Shown here: positions 46,311-54,695 of the stretch, one piece after another | How the letters are laid out: every line of letters begins with the position of its first letter | Numbering within the stretch: the stretch's first letter is position 1 | From: Bailinhaonella thermotolerans | GTDB lineage: Bacteria; Actinomycetota; Actinomycetes; Streptosporangiales; Streptosporangiaceae | Reading direction: 5' to 3' | DNA length: 64,000 bases | NCBI RefSeq assembly: GCF_003594875.1 | Contig: NZ_QZEY01000008.1 | Location: forward strand, 248,001-312,000 | Translations under genes and position numbers: made by a program | Notes under the pieces: generated by a model | The model's database searches: none | What the model was told of the DNA's origin: nothing | What the model saw: the letters and a program-made list of their open reading frames with translations, nothing else

Positions 46311-46618
46311 CAACAAAACGCCCACGGTCCGCCCCGCACGGATAGAAACTCCGTTCTGCGACCTGACCGGTTTTGCGGTTTTCAACGCGATACCACGAAT
46401 CGTGTCGCTAGAATCACGCAGCGTGACAGCAACACGTCGGCGACTGTTTACGCCCAAGGGCTCGCCAATCGCACTACGTGGTTGTATGGTCACATCGGGT
46501 GATGCCGCATATGGTCCCGAAAAACCTCACACACGGGCCCATAGGGGGACATCCGTGCAAGCGCCAAGTTAGTCGCAGGATCGCTGTCGCCGGTCCACAC
46601 GGAGGAGAGGCCGCACAC
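46311..46618. promoter_or_regulatory. Long leader/promoter region of bldC with two palindromes
   Basis: A 308-bp gap, noticeably A+T-richer than average. CACGAATCGTG (46394-46404) and TCACGCAGCGTGA (46414-46426) are perfect palindromes with centres 21 bp apart, about two helical turns. No gene is seen. Open frame 46478-46618 upstream of BldC is not supported by a start signal. Confidence 0.55.
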
Positions 46619-46822
46619 ATGTCAGCTCGTACACCCGAGGCCGAGCCACTGCTCACCCCGGCTGAGGTCGCAACGATGTTCCGCGTCGACCCCAAGACCG
46701 TCACTCGGTGGGCGAAGGCGGGCAAGTTGACGTCCATCCGGACCCTCGGCGGGCACCGACGTTACCGCGAGACGGAGGTCCGCGCGCTGCTCGCGGGCAT
46801 CCCGCAACAGCGCTCGGAGTAA
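46619..46822 (+). CDS. bldC: Developmental regulator BldC (MerR-like DNA-binding protein)
   Basis: A 67-residue protein, essentially only a MerR-type winged HTH: LLTPAEVATMFRVDPKTVTR, then WAKAGKLTSIRTLGGHRRYR and ETEVRALLAGI. BldC is a conserved actinobacterial regulator; in Streptomyces it binds direct repeats cooperatively and delays development. GGAGGAG lies about 11 bases before ATG 46619. Confidence 0.97.
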   Translation: MSARTPEAEPLLTPAEVATMFRVDPKTVTRWAKAGKLTSIRTLGGHRRYRETEVRALLAGIPQQRSE

Positions 46823-46849
46823 CGGCGGAACCAGACGTAGGGGGGAACA

Positions 46850-46880
46850 CAGGCGCGCTCGCACCCCGCGGGCGCGCCTG
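46850..46880 (+). terminator. Hairpin after bldC
   Basis: CAGGCGCGC and GCGCGCCTG, a perfect 9-bp stem with a 13-nt loop, 28 bp after the bldC stop; GGAAC/GTTCC just outside extends it. Confidence 0.68.
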
Positions 46881-47021
46881 CCACGTTCCGCCCGCGCTCC
46901 CCGCCCGCCGCCGATCACCGGTGGTCACCGCCGCCGGTCGCCGTACGGCGCCCGCCCCGCGAGGTGCCGGGCTCAGGCCGTACGGCGGGCTCGCGAGCGC
47001 GGGGAGAACGCGGCGGGGCGG

Positions 47022-47714
47022 CTAGTCGAACTGGTCGTGGATGAGGCGGTCGAAGAGCTCGTGGACCTCGGGGTCGTGGTTCGCGGCGACGCCGAGCAGC
47101 GCGATCATGTAGTCGACCAGCATCTTCTCCAGCCGGGGGCGCTCGACGTCGCGGTGCTCCAGCCAGTCCAGGCCGGCGGTCTCCACGGCGGCGATCCAGG
47201 ACCGGAGGGTCGTGCGCAGCACCGGGTTGGACGTCGGCGCGGACATGTTCTCCAGGATCATCGTGAACAGGCTCTGGCGGACGTTCTCGATCGTCTCGCC
47301 GACCTCGCCCGCCCGGTTGCTCGGGCCGCCGCGCAGCAGCGCCGCGAACCCGGCCTGGTGGGCCTCCACGAAGTCGAAGTAGCGCGTCAGCCCCGCCGCG
47401 AGCTGGTCCAGCGGGCGCCCGGGCGCCTTCGGCCGCAGCCGCTCCTGGAGCTCCTCGGCGGCGCTGTGCAGCGCGGCCATGTAGAGCTCCTGCTTGCCCC
47501 CGAAGTAGTGGTAGACCAGCGCCCTCGACGCCCCGGCCAGCGCCGCCACGTCGTCGATGGACACGCTCTCGGCGTCCTTGGTGCTGAACAACTGGAGCGC
47601 CGCGCTGATCAGCTCCTCGCGCCGCCGATCGACGCTGAGCCGCCGCCGGGCCGGGCGTTCGGAATCCCTCCGGCCGGGCCTGGGCGTATCGGCCGATCGC
47701 GATGTGGCTGCCAC
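47022..47714 (-). CDS. TetR-family transcriptional regulator
   Basis: A 230-residue regulator. The HTH is AESVSIDDVAALAGASRALV followed by YHYFGGKQELY (near 48-80); the rest is the helical ligand-binding domain. GTG 47714 is the start. Divergent from a LacI-family gene, with a 16-bp palindrome between them. The ligand and targets are unknown. Confidence 0.9.
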   Translation of the reverse strand: MAATSRSADTPRPGRRDSERPARRRLSVDRRREELISAALQLFSTKDAESVSIDDVAALAGASRALVYHYFGGKQELYMAALHSAAEELQERLRPKAPGRPLDQLAAGLTRYFDFVEAHQAGFAALLRGGPSNRAGEVGETIENVRQSLFTMILENMSAPTSNPVLRTTLRSWIAAVETAGLDWLEHRDVERPRLEKMLVDYMIALLGVAANHDPEVHELFDRLIHDQFD

Positions 47715-47775
47715 ACATGCAGGGTATCCGAGAGAGATCCGCCTGCCGGTAAACGCGGGACAGGGCGTGCGTCAC

Positions 47776-47791
47776 GACGGGAACTCCCGTC
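47776..47791. promoter_or_regulatory. 16-bp palindrome between TetR and LacI genes
   Basis: GACGGGAACTCCCGTC: arms GACGGGA/TCCCGTC around AC. It lies 62 bp from the TetR start and 87 bp from the LacI start, a plausible operator for either. Confidence 0.5.
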
Positions 47792-47877
47792 CCGGAAACA
47801 GAGATCGGACTCACCCGTACCCTCTGGAGCAATCGGTCGTTTGGTGTAGTGACGACGCCGATTCCCGTGGGAGAGCC

Positions 47878-48966
47878 ATGTCGGGCACAAAGGTGAAAGC
47901 GCGTGCATCCGCCGAGGACGGTCCGCTGAACCCGCCTGAGAACGAGGTGTTCCCCGCGCCGCGGCCCCGGCCCACGATCCGGAACGTGGCCGAACGCGCC
48001 GGGGTGTCCAAGTCGCTGGTATCGCTGGTGCTGCGGGGCTCGCCGCATGTGAGCGAGCACCGGCGCGAGGCGGTGCTGCGGGCGGCGAGGGAGCTGGGGT
48101 ACCGGCCGAACGCCGTGGCCCGGAGCCTGGTCGAGGGGCGCACCCACCTGATCGGCGCGCTCGTCGCGGACCTGCACAACCCGTTCTTCGCCGAGTTCCT
48201 CGACGGGCTGCAGGAGAACCTGCACGGGGAGGGGCTGCGGCTGCTGATCGGCAGCGGCCGCTTCGACCCGATGTTCGAGGCCGAGGCCGTGGACGCGTTC
48301 CTGGAGCTCCGCGTGGACGGGCTCGTGCTCCTGGGCGTGGTCCCCGCGAGCGAGGCGCTGGCCGACGCCGCGGCCTACACCCCCACCGTCGTCGTGGGCG
48401 AGCGCGAGGTGGACCTGTCCGGCGTGGACATCGTGGTGGACGACGGCGAACTCGGCGCCCGCCTCGCCGTGGAGCACCTGACCCAGCTCGGCCACCGCCG
48501 CATCGCCCACATCGAGGGCGGTGCCTCGTCGGCCGCCCGCGCCCGCTGCGACGGGTACCTGGACGCGATGCGCGCCGCCGGGCTCACGCCGTACGTCCTG
48601 GTGGAGTCGGGGGACTTCACCGAGGAGGGCGGACGGCGGGCCGCCCGCGCCCTCCTGGCCCACGACCCCCGCCCCACCGCGATCTTCGCCCCCAACGACG
48701 TCGCCGCCGTGGGCGCCCTCACCGTGGCCGCCGAACTGGGGCTGCGCGTCCCCGAGGACCTGTCCGTCGTGGGCTACGACAACACCCACCTGGCCTCGGT
48801 CAACCACATCTCCCTGACGAGCGTGGACCAGCCGCGCCGCTCCATGGGCCGCGCCGCCGCCGCCCTCCTCTGCGACCGCATCGCCGACCCCGCCAAGTCC
48901 TCGCGCCTCCGCCTGGTGACCCCCCGCCTGGTGGTCCGCCGCAGCACCGGCCCCGCCCCCGCCTGA
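47878..48966 (+). CDS. LacI-family transcriptional regulator
   Basis: A 362-residue regulator. The N-terminal HTH (PTIRNVAERAGVSKSLVSLV) follows a 30-residue extension, and the hinge VARSLVEGRTHLIG leads into the periplasmic-binding-protein-like sugar domain (LIGALVADLHNPFFAEFLDG, IFAPNDVAAVGALTVAAELG, DLSVVGYDNTHLASVNHISL). Ligand probably a sugar or nucleoside; no transporter lies next door. ATG 47878 has GGGAG upstream. Confidence 0.92.
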   Translation: MSGTKVKARASAEDGPLNPPENEVFPAPRPRPTIRNVAERAGVSKSLVSLVLRGSPHVSEHRREAVLRAARELGYRPNAVARSLVEGRTHLIGALVADLHNPFFAEFLDGLQENLHGEGLRLLIGSGRFDPMFEAEAVDAFLELRVDGLVLLGVVPASEALADAAAYTPTVVVGEREVDLSGVDIVVDDGELGARLAVEHLTQLGHRRIAHIEGGASSAARARCDGYLDAMRAAGLTPYVLVESGDFTEEGGRRAARALLAHDPRPTAIFAPNDVAAVGALTVAAELGLRVPEDLSVVGYDNTHLASVNHISLTSVDQPRRSMGRAAAALLCDRIADPAKSSRLRLVTPRLVVRRSTGPAPA

Positions 48967-49715
48967 CCCACCCGCCCCCTCCACCGCCCCCCTCCGCCGC
49001 CCCCTCCGCCGGCTCAACGAAGCGACCCCGTCCCCAGGCGAGCCTCACCCGACGACCCGCCCGTCCGCCAGGGTGCCCGCCTGCCCGTCCGCTTGTCCGT
49101 CCGTCCGCCGGCGTGCCCATCCGCCGGTTCGCCCCGCCTCCTTCCATTCGCCCGCCTGCCGGGCCGCCCGCCCGCCCGGCCCCGCGCGACCGCCGGGCCC
49201 GCCCATCCGCCGGTCCGCCTGCTCACCCGTCTGCCCTGATCGCGCCCTTCATTCCGTACGGCTGACGCCGGGTGCGGCCGACGAATCTCTGGTGTCCGCG
49301 TGGACCCCTGGCGGGCACGCCGGCCTCGGCATGGAGCGGCCCCGGCGTGCCTGGCTCCCCGTTCCCGGCGCGGACCGGCACACCTCGGGACCGGTCCCAC
49401 CCACGTCCTTTCGCACGCCCACCGCTCGCCCCCCGCCGGGCTCGCTCGCGCCTCCGCCTCTCCCTTTCCCTCGTCGTGATCATGCAGTTTTAAGCACACG
49501 GTGTGCTTAAAACTGCATGATCACGGCGAGGGTCGGGGCCTCGGGGCGGCGGGGGCTCGGGTGAGGGGTTGGGTGCATTCGCGGAGGAATGCGGGCGGAT
49601 CGGGCAGGGCGCGGATGAGAGTCGGAGATAACCCGGCGCGGGGCCGGACCGGCGTGCTATCACTGCCGGTGGCGCCGCGAACGGCGCCCGGACGGGGAAG
49701 CACTGGGGGGTCCAC
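48967..49715. other. Non-coding gap containing the second palindrome
   Basis: This 749-bp region has C-rich low-complexity sequence (cgcccgcctgcc-like words, 49030-49240) and the long palindrome at 49469-49531. No frame shows actinomycete codon bias plus a start signal, so it is taken as intergenic. Confidence 0.6.
49469..49531. repeat. 63-bp near-perfect palindrome, copy 2 of an interspersed element
   Basis: Two 31-nt arms around a single G at 49500, with one mismatch (49474 against 49526). The core GTGATCATGCAGTTTTAAGC followed by ACAC is mirrored exactly. The outer CCTCG/CGAGG matches copy 1 at 5244-5304, which differs mainly in the centre. Confidence 0.95.
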
Positions 49716-50408
49716 GTGCGAAATCCAGAACTGGTGTCCTGCGCGCAACGGGCGGCGGCCGAGCTCGAAAGGGCCTGGGCGCATTGGCGCGCGATCCGGG
49801 GCGGAGGCGGTGGCGGCGAGAGCGTGGCCGGATACGTCACGCACTCCATCGACCACCCCTTGGGACGCCCGCGCGTCCTGCTGGGGCTGGACGCCGAGGA
49901 CGCCACGGCCCTGGCCGCCGTCCTCGCCGCCCTCCGCGCGCCCGCGCCCGCCGAGCACTCTCCCCCGGGTCCGGGGGCCGCCGGGGAGCACGCGCCCCGG
50001 CCCGAGCCCGAGCCCGCCGAATCCGCGGCCGAGACCTCCGGCGAGGCGGACGGAGCCCCGGCCGCCCCCGGCGAAGACCGCCAGGTCCCCGCCTCAGGAA
50101 AGGCCCGCCCGAGCCCGGCCGACCGGCCCGACGCGGCGCCCGCCGCCCAGGCCCGCGCCACCGACGAGGCGCCCGCCGTACCCGCCGGCCGGCCCCATGC
50201 CAGGCCGGCCGACCAGTCCCACGCCAGGCCCGCCGACCGTCAGACCAAGAAGCCCGCCGCCAAGCACGCCGACCGCCCGGCCCGCCAGACCTCGGCGAAA
50301 CAGGCCGAAGCCGCCGCCGCGTCCTCCGCGAAACGCTCCACCCACACGCCCGAACAGCCCGCCGCCGGCCCGCCCGCCCAGGCCCCCGCCACCCCCGTCC
50401 CCGACTGA
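49716..50408 (+). CDS. Hypothetical protein with disordered Ala/Pro/Lys-rich tail
   Basis: A 230-residue protein. The first 75 residues look folded (MRNPELVSCAQRAAAELERA, RPRVLLGLDAEDATALAAVL); the rest is Ala/Pro/Glu-rich, then Ala/Lys/Arg-rich with HARPADQ-type repeats. GTG 49716 has a G run upstream. I do not recognise the family; the basic tail could bind nucleic acid or polyanions. Confidence 0.6.
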   Translation: MRNPELVSCAQRAAAELERAWAHWRAIRGGGGGGESVAGYVTHSIDHPLGRPRVLLGLDAEDATALAAVLAALRAPAPAEHSPPGPGAAGEHAPRPEPEPAESAAETSGEADGAPAAPGEDRQVPASGKARPSPADRPDAAPAAQARATDEAPAVPAGRPHARPADQSHARPADRQTKKPAAKHADRPARQTSAKQAEAAAASSAKRSTHTPEQPAAGPPAQAPATPVPD

Positions 50409-50429
50409 CCGCCGGCCCCGGGCCCGGCC

Positions 50430-50475
50430 CTCGCCGTGATCGCGCACTTTGATCACGCGCTTTGATCACGCGCTC
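50430..50475. repeat. Degenerate relative of the long palindrome
   Basis: Begins CTCGCCGTGATC like the interspersed element, then carries two direct repeats of CACTTTGATCACGCG type (gctttgatcacgcgc). It looks like a decayed or rearranged copy about 900 bp from copy 2. Confidence 0.55.
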
Positions 50476-50615
50476 CGGCCGGGCGGTCGCCTGTGGCTTC
50501 GGGGTGGAGGGTTTGGGGTGGGGTGTACGGATCGGGTGGGGATGGGTGGGGTGATTTCGCCTCGGTCATTACCTGTGCGAGCGTAGGTTGGATGATTGAC
50601 CATGGGCGGCGACAG

Positions 50616-51476
50616 GTGGGGGCGACGTTGAGAGGGCGTGTGATCGGGGCGCTGCTGGCGGGCGCGTGCGCGCTCGGGGTGGCCGGGTGCGGGGGCGGTG
50701 AGAACGGGGCCGGGGAGTCTCCCGCGGCGTCCGCGGGCTCGTCGGAGGTGTCTCCGGCGGGGCGGCTGCCCGTCGTGCCGTCGCCGTCCGCGCCCACGGC
50801 CCCGCGGACGATGGCCGAGGAGGGCTCGCTGCGCGGGAAGTCGGTGGTGATCGACCCGGGGCACAACGGGGGCAACGCCGCCCACCCGGAGATCATCAAC
50901 AAGCAGGTGGACGTGATCACGCAGCGCAAGCCGTGTGACACGACCGGCACGGCCGGGGGCAGCCTGAGCGAGGCGTCCTTCACCTGGGACGTGTCGCAGC
51001 GCCTGGCGAAGATCCTCAAGGCCGAGGGCGCGAAGGTCGTCATGACCCGCAAGAACAACTCCGGCGTCGGGCCGTGCATCACCGAGCGGGCGGCCATCGG
51101 CAACAAGGCCAAGGCGGACGTCGCGATCTCCGTGCACGCCGACGGCGCGGGCGCGGGCCAGCACGGGTTCCACGTGATCGGGCCCAAGCCGGTGAACGGC
51201 CCGGTGGACAAGGTCGTCAAGCAGTCGCAGCGGCTCGCCTACGACATCCGCGACGCCTTCCACGAGGCCGGCTACGCCTACTCCACCTACATCGGCAAGA
51301 AGGGCCTGATCTTCCGGGACGACCTGGGCGGACTCAACCTGTCGACCGTCCCCAAGGTGTTCCTGGAGTGCGGGAACATGCGGAACCAGGGAGACCTCGC
51401 CAAGATGCGCACCCCGCAGGGGCGCCAGCGCATCGCCGAGGCCATCGCGGATGGGCTGCGCGACTACCTGACATGA
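50616..51476 (+). CDS. N-acetylmuramoyl-L-alanine amidase (Amidase_3), lipoprotein
   Basis: About 286 residues from GTG 50616. A lipoprotein signal VIGALLAGACALGVAGC is followed by a Ser/Pro-rich spacer. The zinc amidase domain has VVIDPGHNGG (His), SEASFTWDVSQRLAKIL (Glu), VAISVHADGAGAG (His) and the catalytic Glu in VFLECGNMRN. It cleaves the amide between muramic acid and the stem peptide. Other starts (ATG 50592, TTG 50628) are possible. The GH20 gene starts 7 bp after its stop. Confidence 0.9.
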   Translation: MGATLRGRVIGALLAGACALGVAGCGGGENGAGESPAASAGSSEVSPAGRLPVVPSPSAPTAPRTMAEEGSLRGKSVVIDPGHNGGNAAHPEIINKQVDVITQRKPCDTTGTAGGSLSEASFTWDVSQRLAKILKAEGAKVVMTRKNNSGVGPCITERAAIGNKAKADVAISVHADGAGAGQHGFHVIGPKPVNGPVDKVVKQSQRLAYDIRDAFHEAGYAYSTYIGKKGLIFRDDLGGLNLSTVPKVFLECGNMRNQGDLAKMRTPQGRQRIAEAIADGLRDYLT

Positions 51477-51483
51477 TCTGAAC

Positions 51484-53094
51484 ATGCATGACCTGCTCCC
51501 CCCGCCCCGTGTGGCGCGCCCTGAACCCGGTGAGTTCGTCTTCTCCTCCTCGGCCGGGGTCTCCGGCCCCTTCGCCGACGCCGTACGGCTGGCGCTCGCC
51601 GTGCTCCCGCTCGGCGACGGCCCAGGCATCACCGTCGCCGAGAAGGACGAGCTCGGACCCGAAGCGTACGAACTGACGATCACCCCCGAGCGGATCGAGA
51701 TCCTCGCCGGAGACCGGGCGGGCGCGTTCTACGCCGCCCAGACCCTGCGGCAGTTGCTCCCCGACGACGCGTTCCGGGCGGCGGCGCTGCCCGGGGTGCG
51801 GTGGGCGGTGCCGTGCGGGCGGGTGGAGGACTCCCCCGCCCACCCGTGGCGGGGCACCCACCTGGACGTTGCGCGGCATTTCTTCCCCAAGCGGGAGGTG
51901 CTGCGCATGATCGACCTGATGGCGGTGCACAAGCTCAACCGGCTGCACCTGCACCTCGTGGACGACCAGGGCTGGCGCGTGGAGAGCCGCCGGCACCCGC
52001 GCCTGCACGAGATCGCCTCGCACCGGCTTGAGACCGTGGTCAGCCACAAGGGCGAGCCGCAGGAGTTCGACGGCACCCCGCACGGCGGCTTCTACACCCT
52101 CGCCGACCTGTCGGAGATCGCCGCGTACGCCCGCGCCCGCTGCGTGACCGTGGTGCCGGAGCTGGACGTGCCCGGCCACGCCGCCGCGCTGTTGGCCGCC
52201 TACCCCGAGCTGAGCGCGCGCCCGGGGGCCGAGCACGCGGTGTGGACCCGCTGGGGCATCTCGCCGGACATCCTGTCGCCGCTCCAGCCGACCGTGGCCT
52301 TCCTGGCCGGGGTCATCGAGGAGTGGATCGACGCGCTCGGGCCCACGCCGTACTTCCACCTCGGCGGCGACGAGTGCGTGCTCGACGACTGGGCGGCCAA
52401 CCCCGAGATCGTGGCCTACCAGCGTGAGCTGGGGCTGGCCGGGCCGGGCGACCTGCACGCGCACTTCCTGCTCCAGCTCGCCGACGTGCTCAGCGCGCAC
52501 GGGAGCCGGGCGGTGGTGTGGGACGAGGCGTTCGTGAGCGGGGCGCTGCGGCCCGACTCGATCGTGATGGCCTGGCGCGGCGAGGGCGTCGCGCGGCGCG
52601 CCGCCGAGGCCGGGTACGACGTGGTGATGACGCCGGTGCTGCCGACGTACTTCGACTACTCGGAGGTCGAGGGCCCGGACGAGCCGCTGGCGATCGCCGG
52701 TCCGCTGCCGCTGTCGGCCGTGGCGTCCTTCCGGCCCGTCCCGGCGGAGTGGTCCGCCGAGGCGGCGGAGCGGGTGCTGGGCACGCAGTTCCAGCTCTGG
52801 TCGGAGCGCATCCCCGACGCCCGCACGCTGGACTACCGCGCCTGGCCGCGCGGCTGCGCGCTGGCGCAGGTGGCCTGGTCGGGCCAGGCGGCGGACGTGG
52901 AGGAACGGCTGCCGCGGCACCTGCGGCGGCTGGACGCGCTCGGGGTGGAGTACCGCCCGCTCGACGGGCCGCGCCCGTGGCAGAAGGGCGGCACGGGCCG
53001 GCGCCGCCACCGCGCGAACGACTTCGTCACCGAGGACGTCATGCGGCACCTGGACGAGCTGACCCTCGCCGCCGACTCCACCCGCCCGAGCTGA
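51484..53094 (+). CDS. Beta-N-acetylhexosaminidase (GH20)
   Basis: A 536-residue glycoside hydrolase. The N-terminal small domain is followed by the TIM barrel: LNRLHLHLVDDQGWR, VVPELDVPGHAAALLAAYPE, and the catalytic Asp-Glu pair in FHLGGDECVLDD. It removes terminal GlcNAc or GalNAc by substrate-assisted catalysis. No signal peptide, so probably intracellular, perhaps recycling muropeptide sugars released by the upstream amidase. The last 56 bp overlap the convergent glycosyltransferase gene. Confidence 0.94.
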   Translation: MHDLLPPPRVARPEPGEFVFSSSAGVSGPFADAVRLALAVLPLGDGPGITVAEKDELGPEAYELTITPERIEILAGDRAGAFYAAQTLRQLLPDDAFRAAALPGVRWAVPCGRVEDSPAHPWRGTHLDVARHFFPKREVLRMIDLMAVHKLNRLHLHLVDDQGWRVESRRHPRLHEIASHRLETVVSHKGEPQEFDGTPHGGFYTLADLSEIAAYARARCVTVVPELDVPGHAAALLAAYPELSARPGAEHAVWTRWGISPDILSPLQPTVAFLAGVIEEWIDALGPTPYFHLGGDECVLDDWAANPEIVAYQRELGLAGPGDLHAHFLLQLADVLSAHGSRAVVWDEAFVSGALRPDSIVMAWRGEGVARRAAEAGYDVVMTPVLPTYFDYSEVEGPDEPLAIAGPLPLSAVASFRPVPAEWSAEAAERVLGTQFQLWSERIPDARTLDYRAWPRGCALAQVAWSGQAADVEERLPRHLRRLDALGVEYRPLDGPRPWQKGGTGRRRHRANDFVTEDVMRHLDELTLAADSTRPS

Positions 53095-54460
53095 CCCCGC
53101 CGGACCCCCCGGATCCGGCGGACCGTCGGGTCCGGCGGGTCCACGCCGACCGGTCGAGCGCGAGACCCGCGGCCAGGCAGGCCGCGGGCACCGCGGGCAT
53201 GGCGTAGCGCAGGTCGAAGCCGACGATGAACGGCGGCAGCGCCAGCAGCGCCACCGCCGTGGCCCACGGCAGGAGGATCTCGGCCCGGCGGCGGCTGATC
53301 ACGATCCCGCCCAGGCCGGCGAGCAGCAGCGCCGCCAGCGCCGGCCCGGGCAGGTACCCCCAGCGCTGGTAGGCCCGCAGCCACCCGGCGTACGGCTCGG
53401 CCACCCGGGTCTCGGGCGGCCCGTCGTGGTAGGCGCGGGCGGCCTCGGCGGAGGCGCCGCGCAGGGGACGGGACGCGCTCGGGAACTCGTAGGGGTTGCC
53501 CGGGATGGGCACGGGGTCGCGGCGCGGCCAGCGGAAGACCGGCGCGAGGTCGGCCAGTCCGGCGCGGAGGAAATCGCCGGGCTGGGCGAGGATGGCGCGG
53601 CGGGCGAAGTCCCCGGCCAGGCCGTTGCGGTCGGAGCCCTTCGGCAGGTGGTTGAGCGGCGAGGACGCGTCCCAGATCCAGCGGGCGGGCTTGGGGCGGG
53701 AGCCGGGCGGGGTGCCCGGGCACAGCCGGGCCTCGGCGGGCGGGGGCCGCATCCGGTCGCAGTCGGCGAAGGTGGTCGTCCGCGCGTACAGGAAGATCCC
53801 CTCGGCCTGGGACAGCGCGAACACCCCCCGCTCCACGCGGAACCACGTGAGGTACGCCACCAGCGGGACCGCCGCCGCCAGCGCCCCGGCGAGCACCGGC
53901 CGCCACCCGGCCCGCCGTACCAGCAGCCAGGCCAGGGCCAGGAGCACGAGGGGCAGGGCGACGGTGCGGACGGTCACGGCCGCGCCCAGCATGGCCCCGG
54001 CGGCGACGGCGTCCGCGACGCCCGGCCGGGGAGCGCGGAGCAGCACGGCCACCGCGCCGGTCACGAGGGCCGTGAACAGCGTCTCCGCCATGATCATGTG
54101 TTCCAGCAGGATCTGGAACTCGTCCAGCAGCAGCGGCGTCACGAGCAGCGTGGCCGCCCACCCGGGCAGGGAGCGCCGCAGCAGCGCGTAGACGACGACC
54201 GCGAGGACCAGGCCCATGAGGTGCTGGAGTACGGCGACCGCGCCCGCGTCGTGGAGCGGTTCGAGCAGCTTGAGCAGGAACGAGTAGCCGACGGTGCGGT
54301 AGGCGGCCGGCTCGGGATCGAGGGCGGCCCGGACATAGGTGAACGAGTCCGCCCAGAACCACAGCGCGGGCGGATATCCGAGCACGGCCAGGGCCCGCAA
54401 CGCCAGCGCCAGCGTGAGCGCGGCGAGCATCGCGCCATGCCCGCCTACCGCCGCGCGCAC
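53039..54460 (-). CDS. GT-C-type membrane glycosyltransferase-like protein
   Basis: About 473 residues with about 10 hydrophobic helices (MLAALTLALALRALAVLGYP, LMGLVLAVVVYALL, AAVTVRTVALPLVLLALAWL, LPPFIVGFDLRYAMPAVPAA). The loop WADSFTYVRAAL after TM1 resembles the acidic catalytic loop of GT-C enzymes, and AYRTVGYSFLLKLLEPLHD is typical of that class. The start at GTG 54460 has GGGGGAG upstream; GTG 54572 would add a tail with RETRETRET. Substrate unknown; a lipid-linked sugar is expected. Confidence 0.72.
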   Translation of the reverse strand: MRAAVGGHGAMLAALTLALALRALAVLGYPPALWFWADSFTYVRAALDPEPAAYRTVGYSFLLKLLEPLHDAGAVAVLQHLMGLVLAVVVYALLRRSLPGWAATLLVTPLLLDEFQILLEHMIMAETLFTALVTGAVAVLLRAPRPGVADAVAAGAMLGAAVTVRTVALPLVLLALAWLLVRRAGWRPVLAGALAAAVPLVAYLTWFRVERGVFALSQAEGIFLYARTTTFADCDRMRPPPAEARLCPGTPPGSRPKPARWIWDASSPLNHLPKGSDRNGLAGDFARRAILAQPGDFLRAGLADLAPVFRWPRRDPVPIPGNPYEFPSASRPLRGASAEAARAYHDGPPETRVAEPYAGWLRAYQRWGYLPGPALAALLLAGLGGIVISRRRAEILLPWATAVALLALPPFIVGFDLRYAMPAVPAACLAAGLALDRSAWTRRTRRSAGSGGSGGVSSGGWSRRRGSARPGAA

Positions 54461-54695
54461 CCCGGCTCCCCCGGCCACGCCGAGAAGACGGGCCGCCGCG
54501 GTCCCCCGGGTCTCTCGGGTCTCTCGGGTCTCTCGGGCCCCTCTGGCCTCTTGGGCCTTTCCTGCCTGCACGTTTACCCAACGTACCCAACGTACCCAGC
54601 GGCCCCGCCGCTCCCGCGGGTTTCGGGCCTGGCCGGGTCCGGCGGCCCGCTCTAGTCTCGGGGCGGGACATCCGCCGCCGTGAGGGAGGCACGTC

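Noticed and set aside
49014-49499. Arg/Gly-rich open frames in the 48967-49715 gap
   Set aside because: No start signal, no codon bias and no conserved motif.
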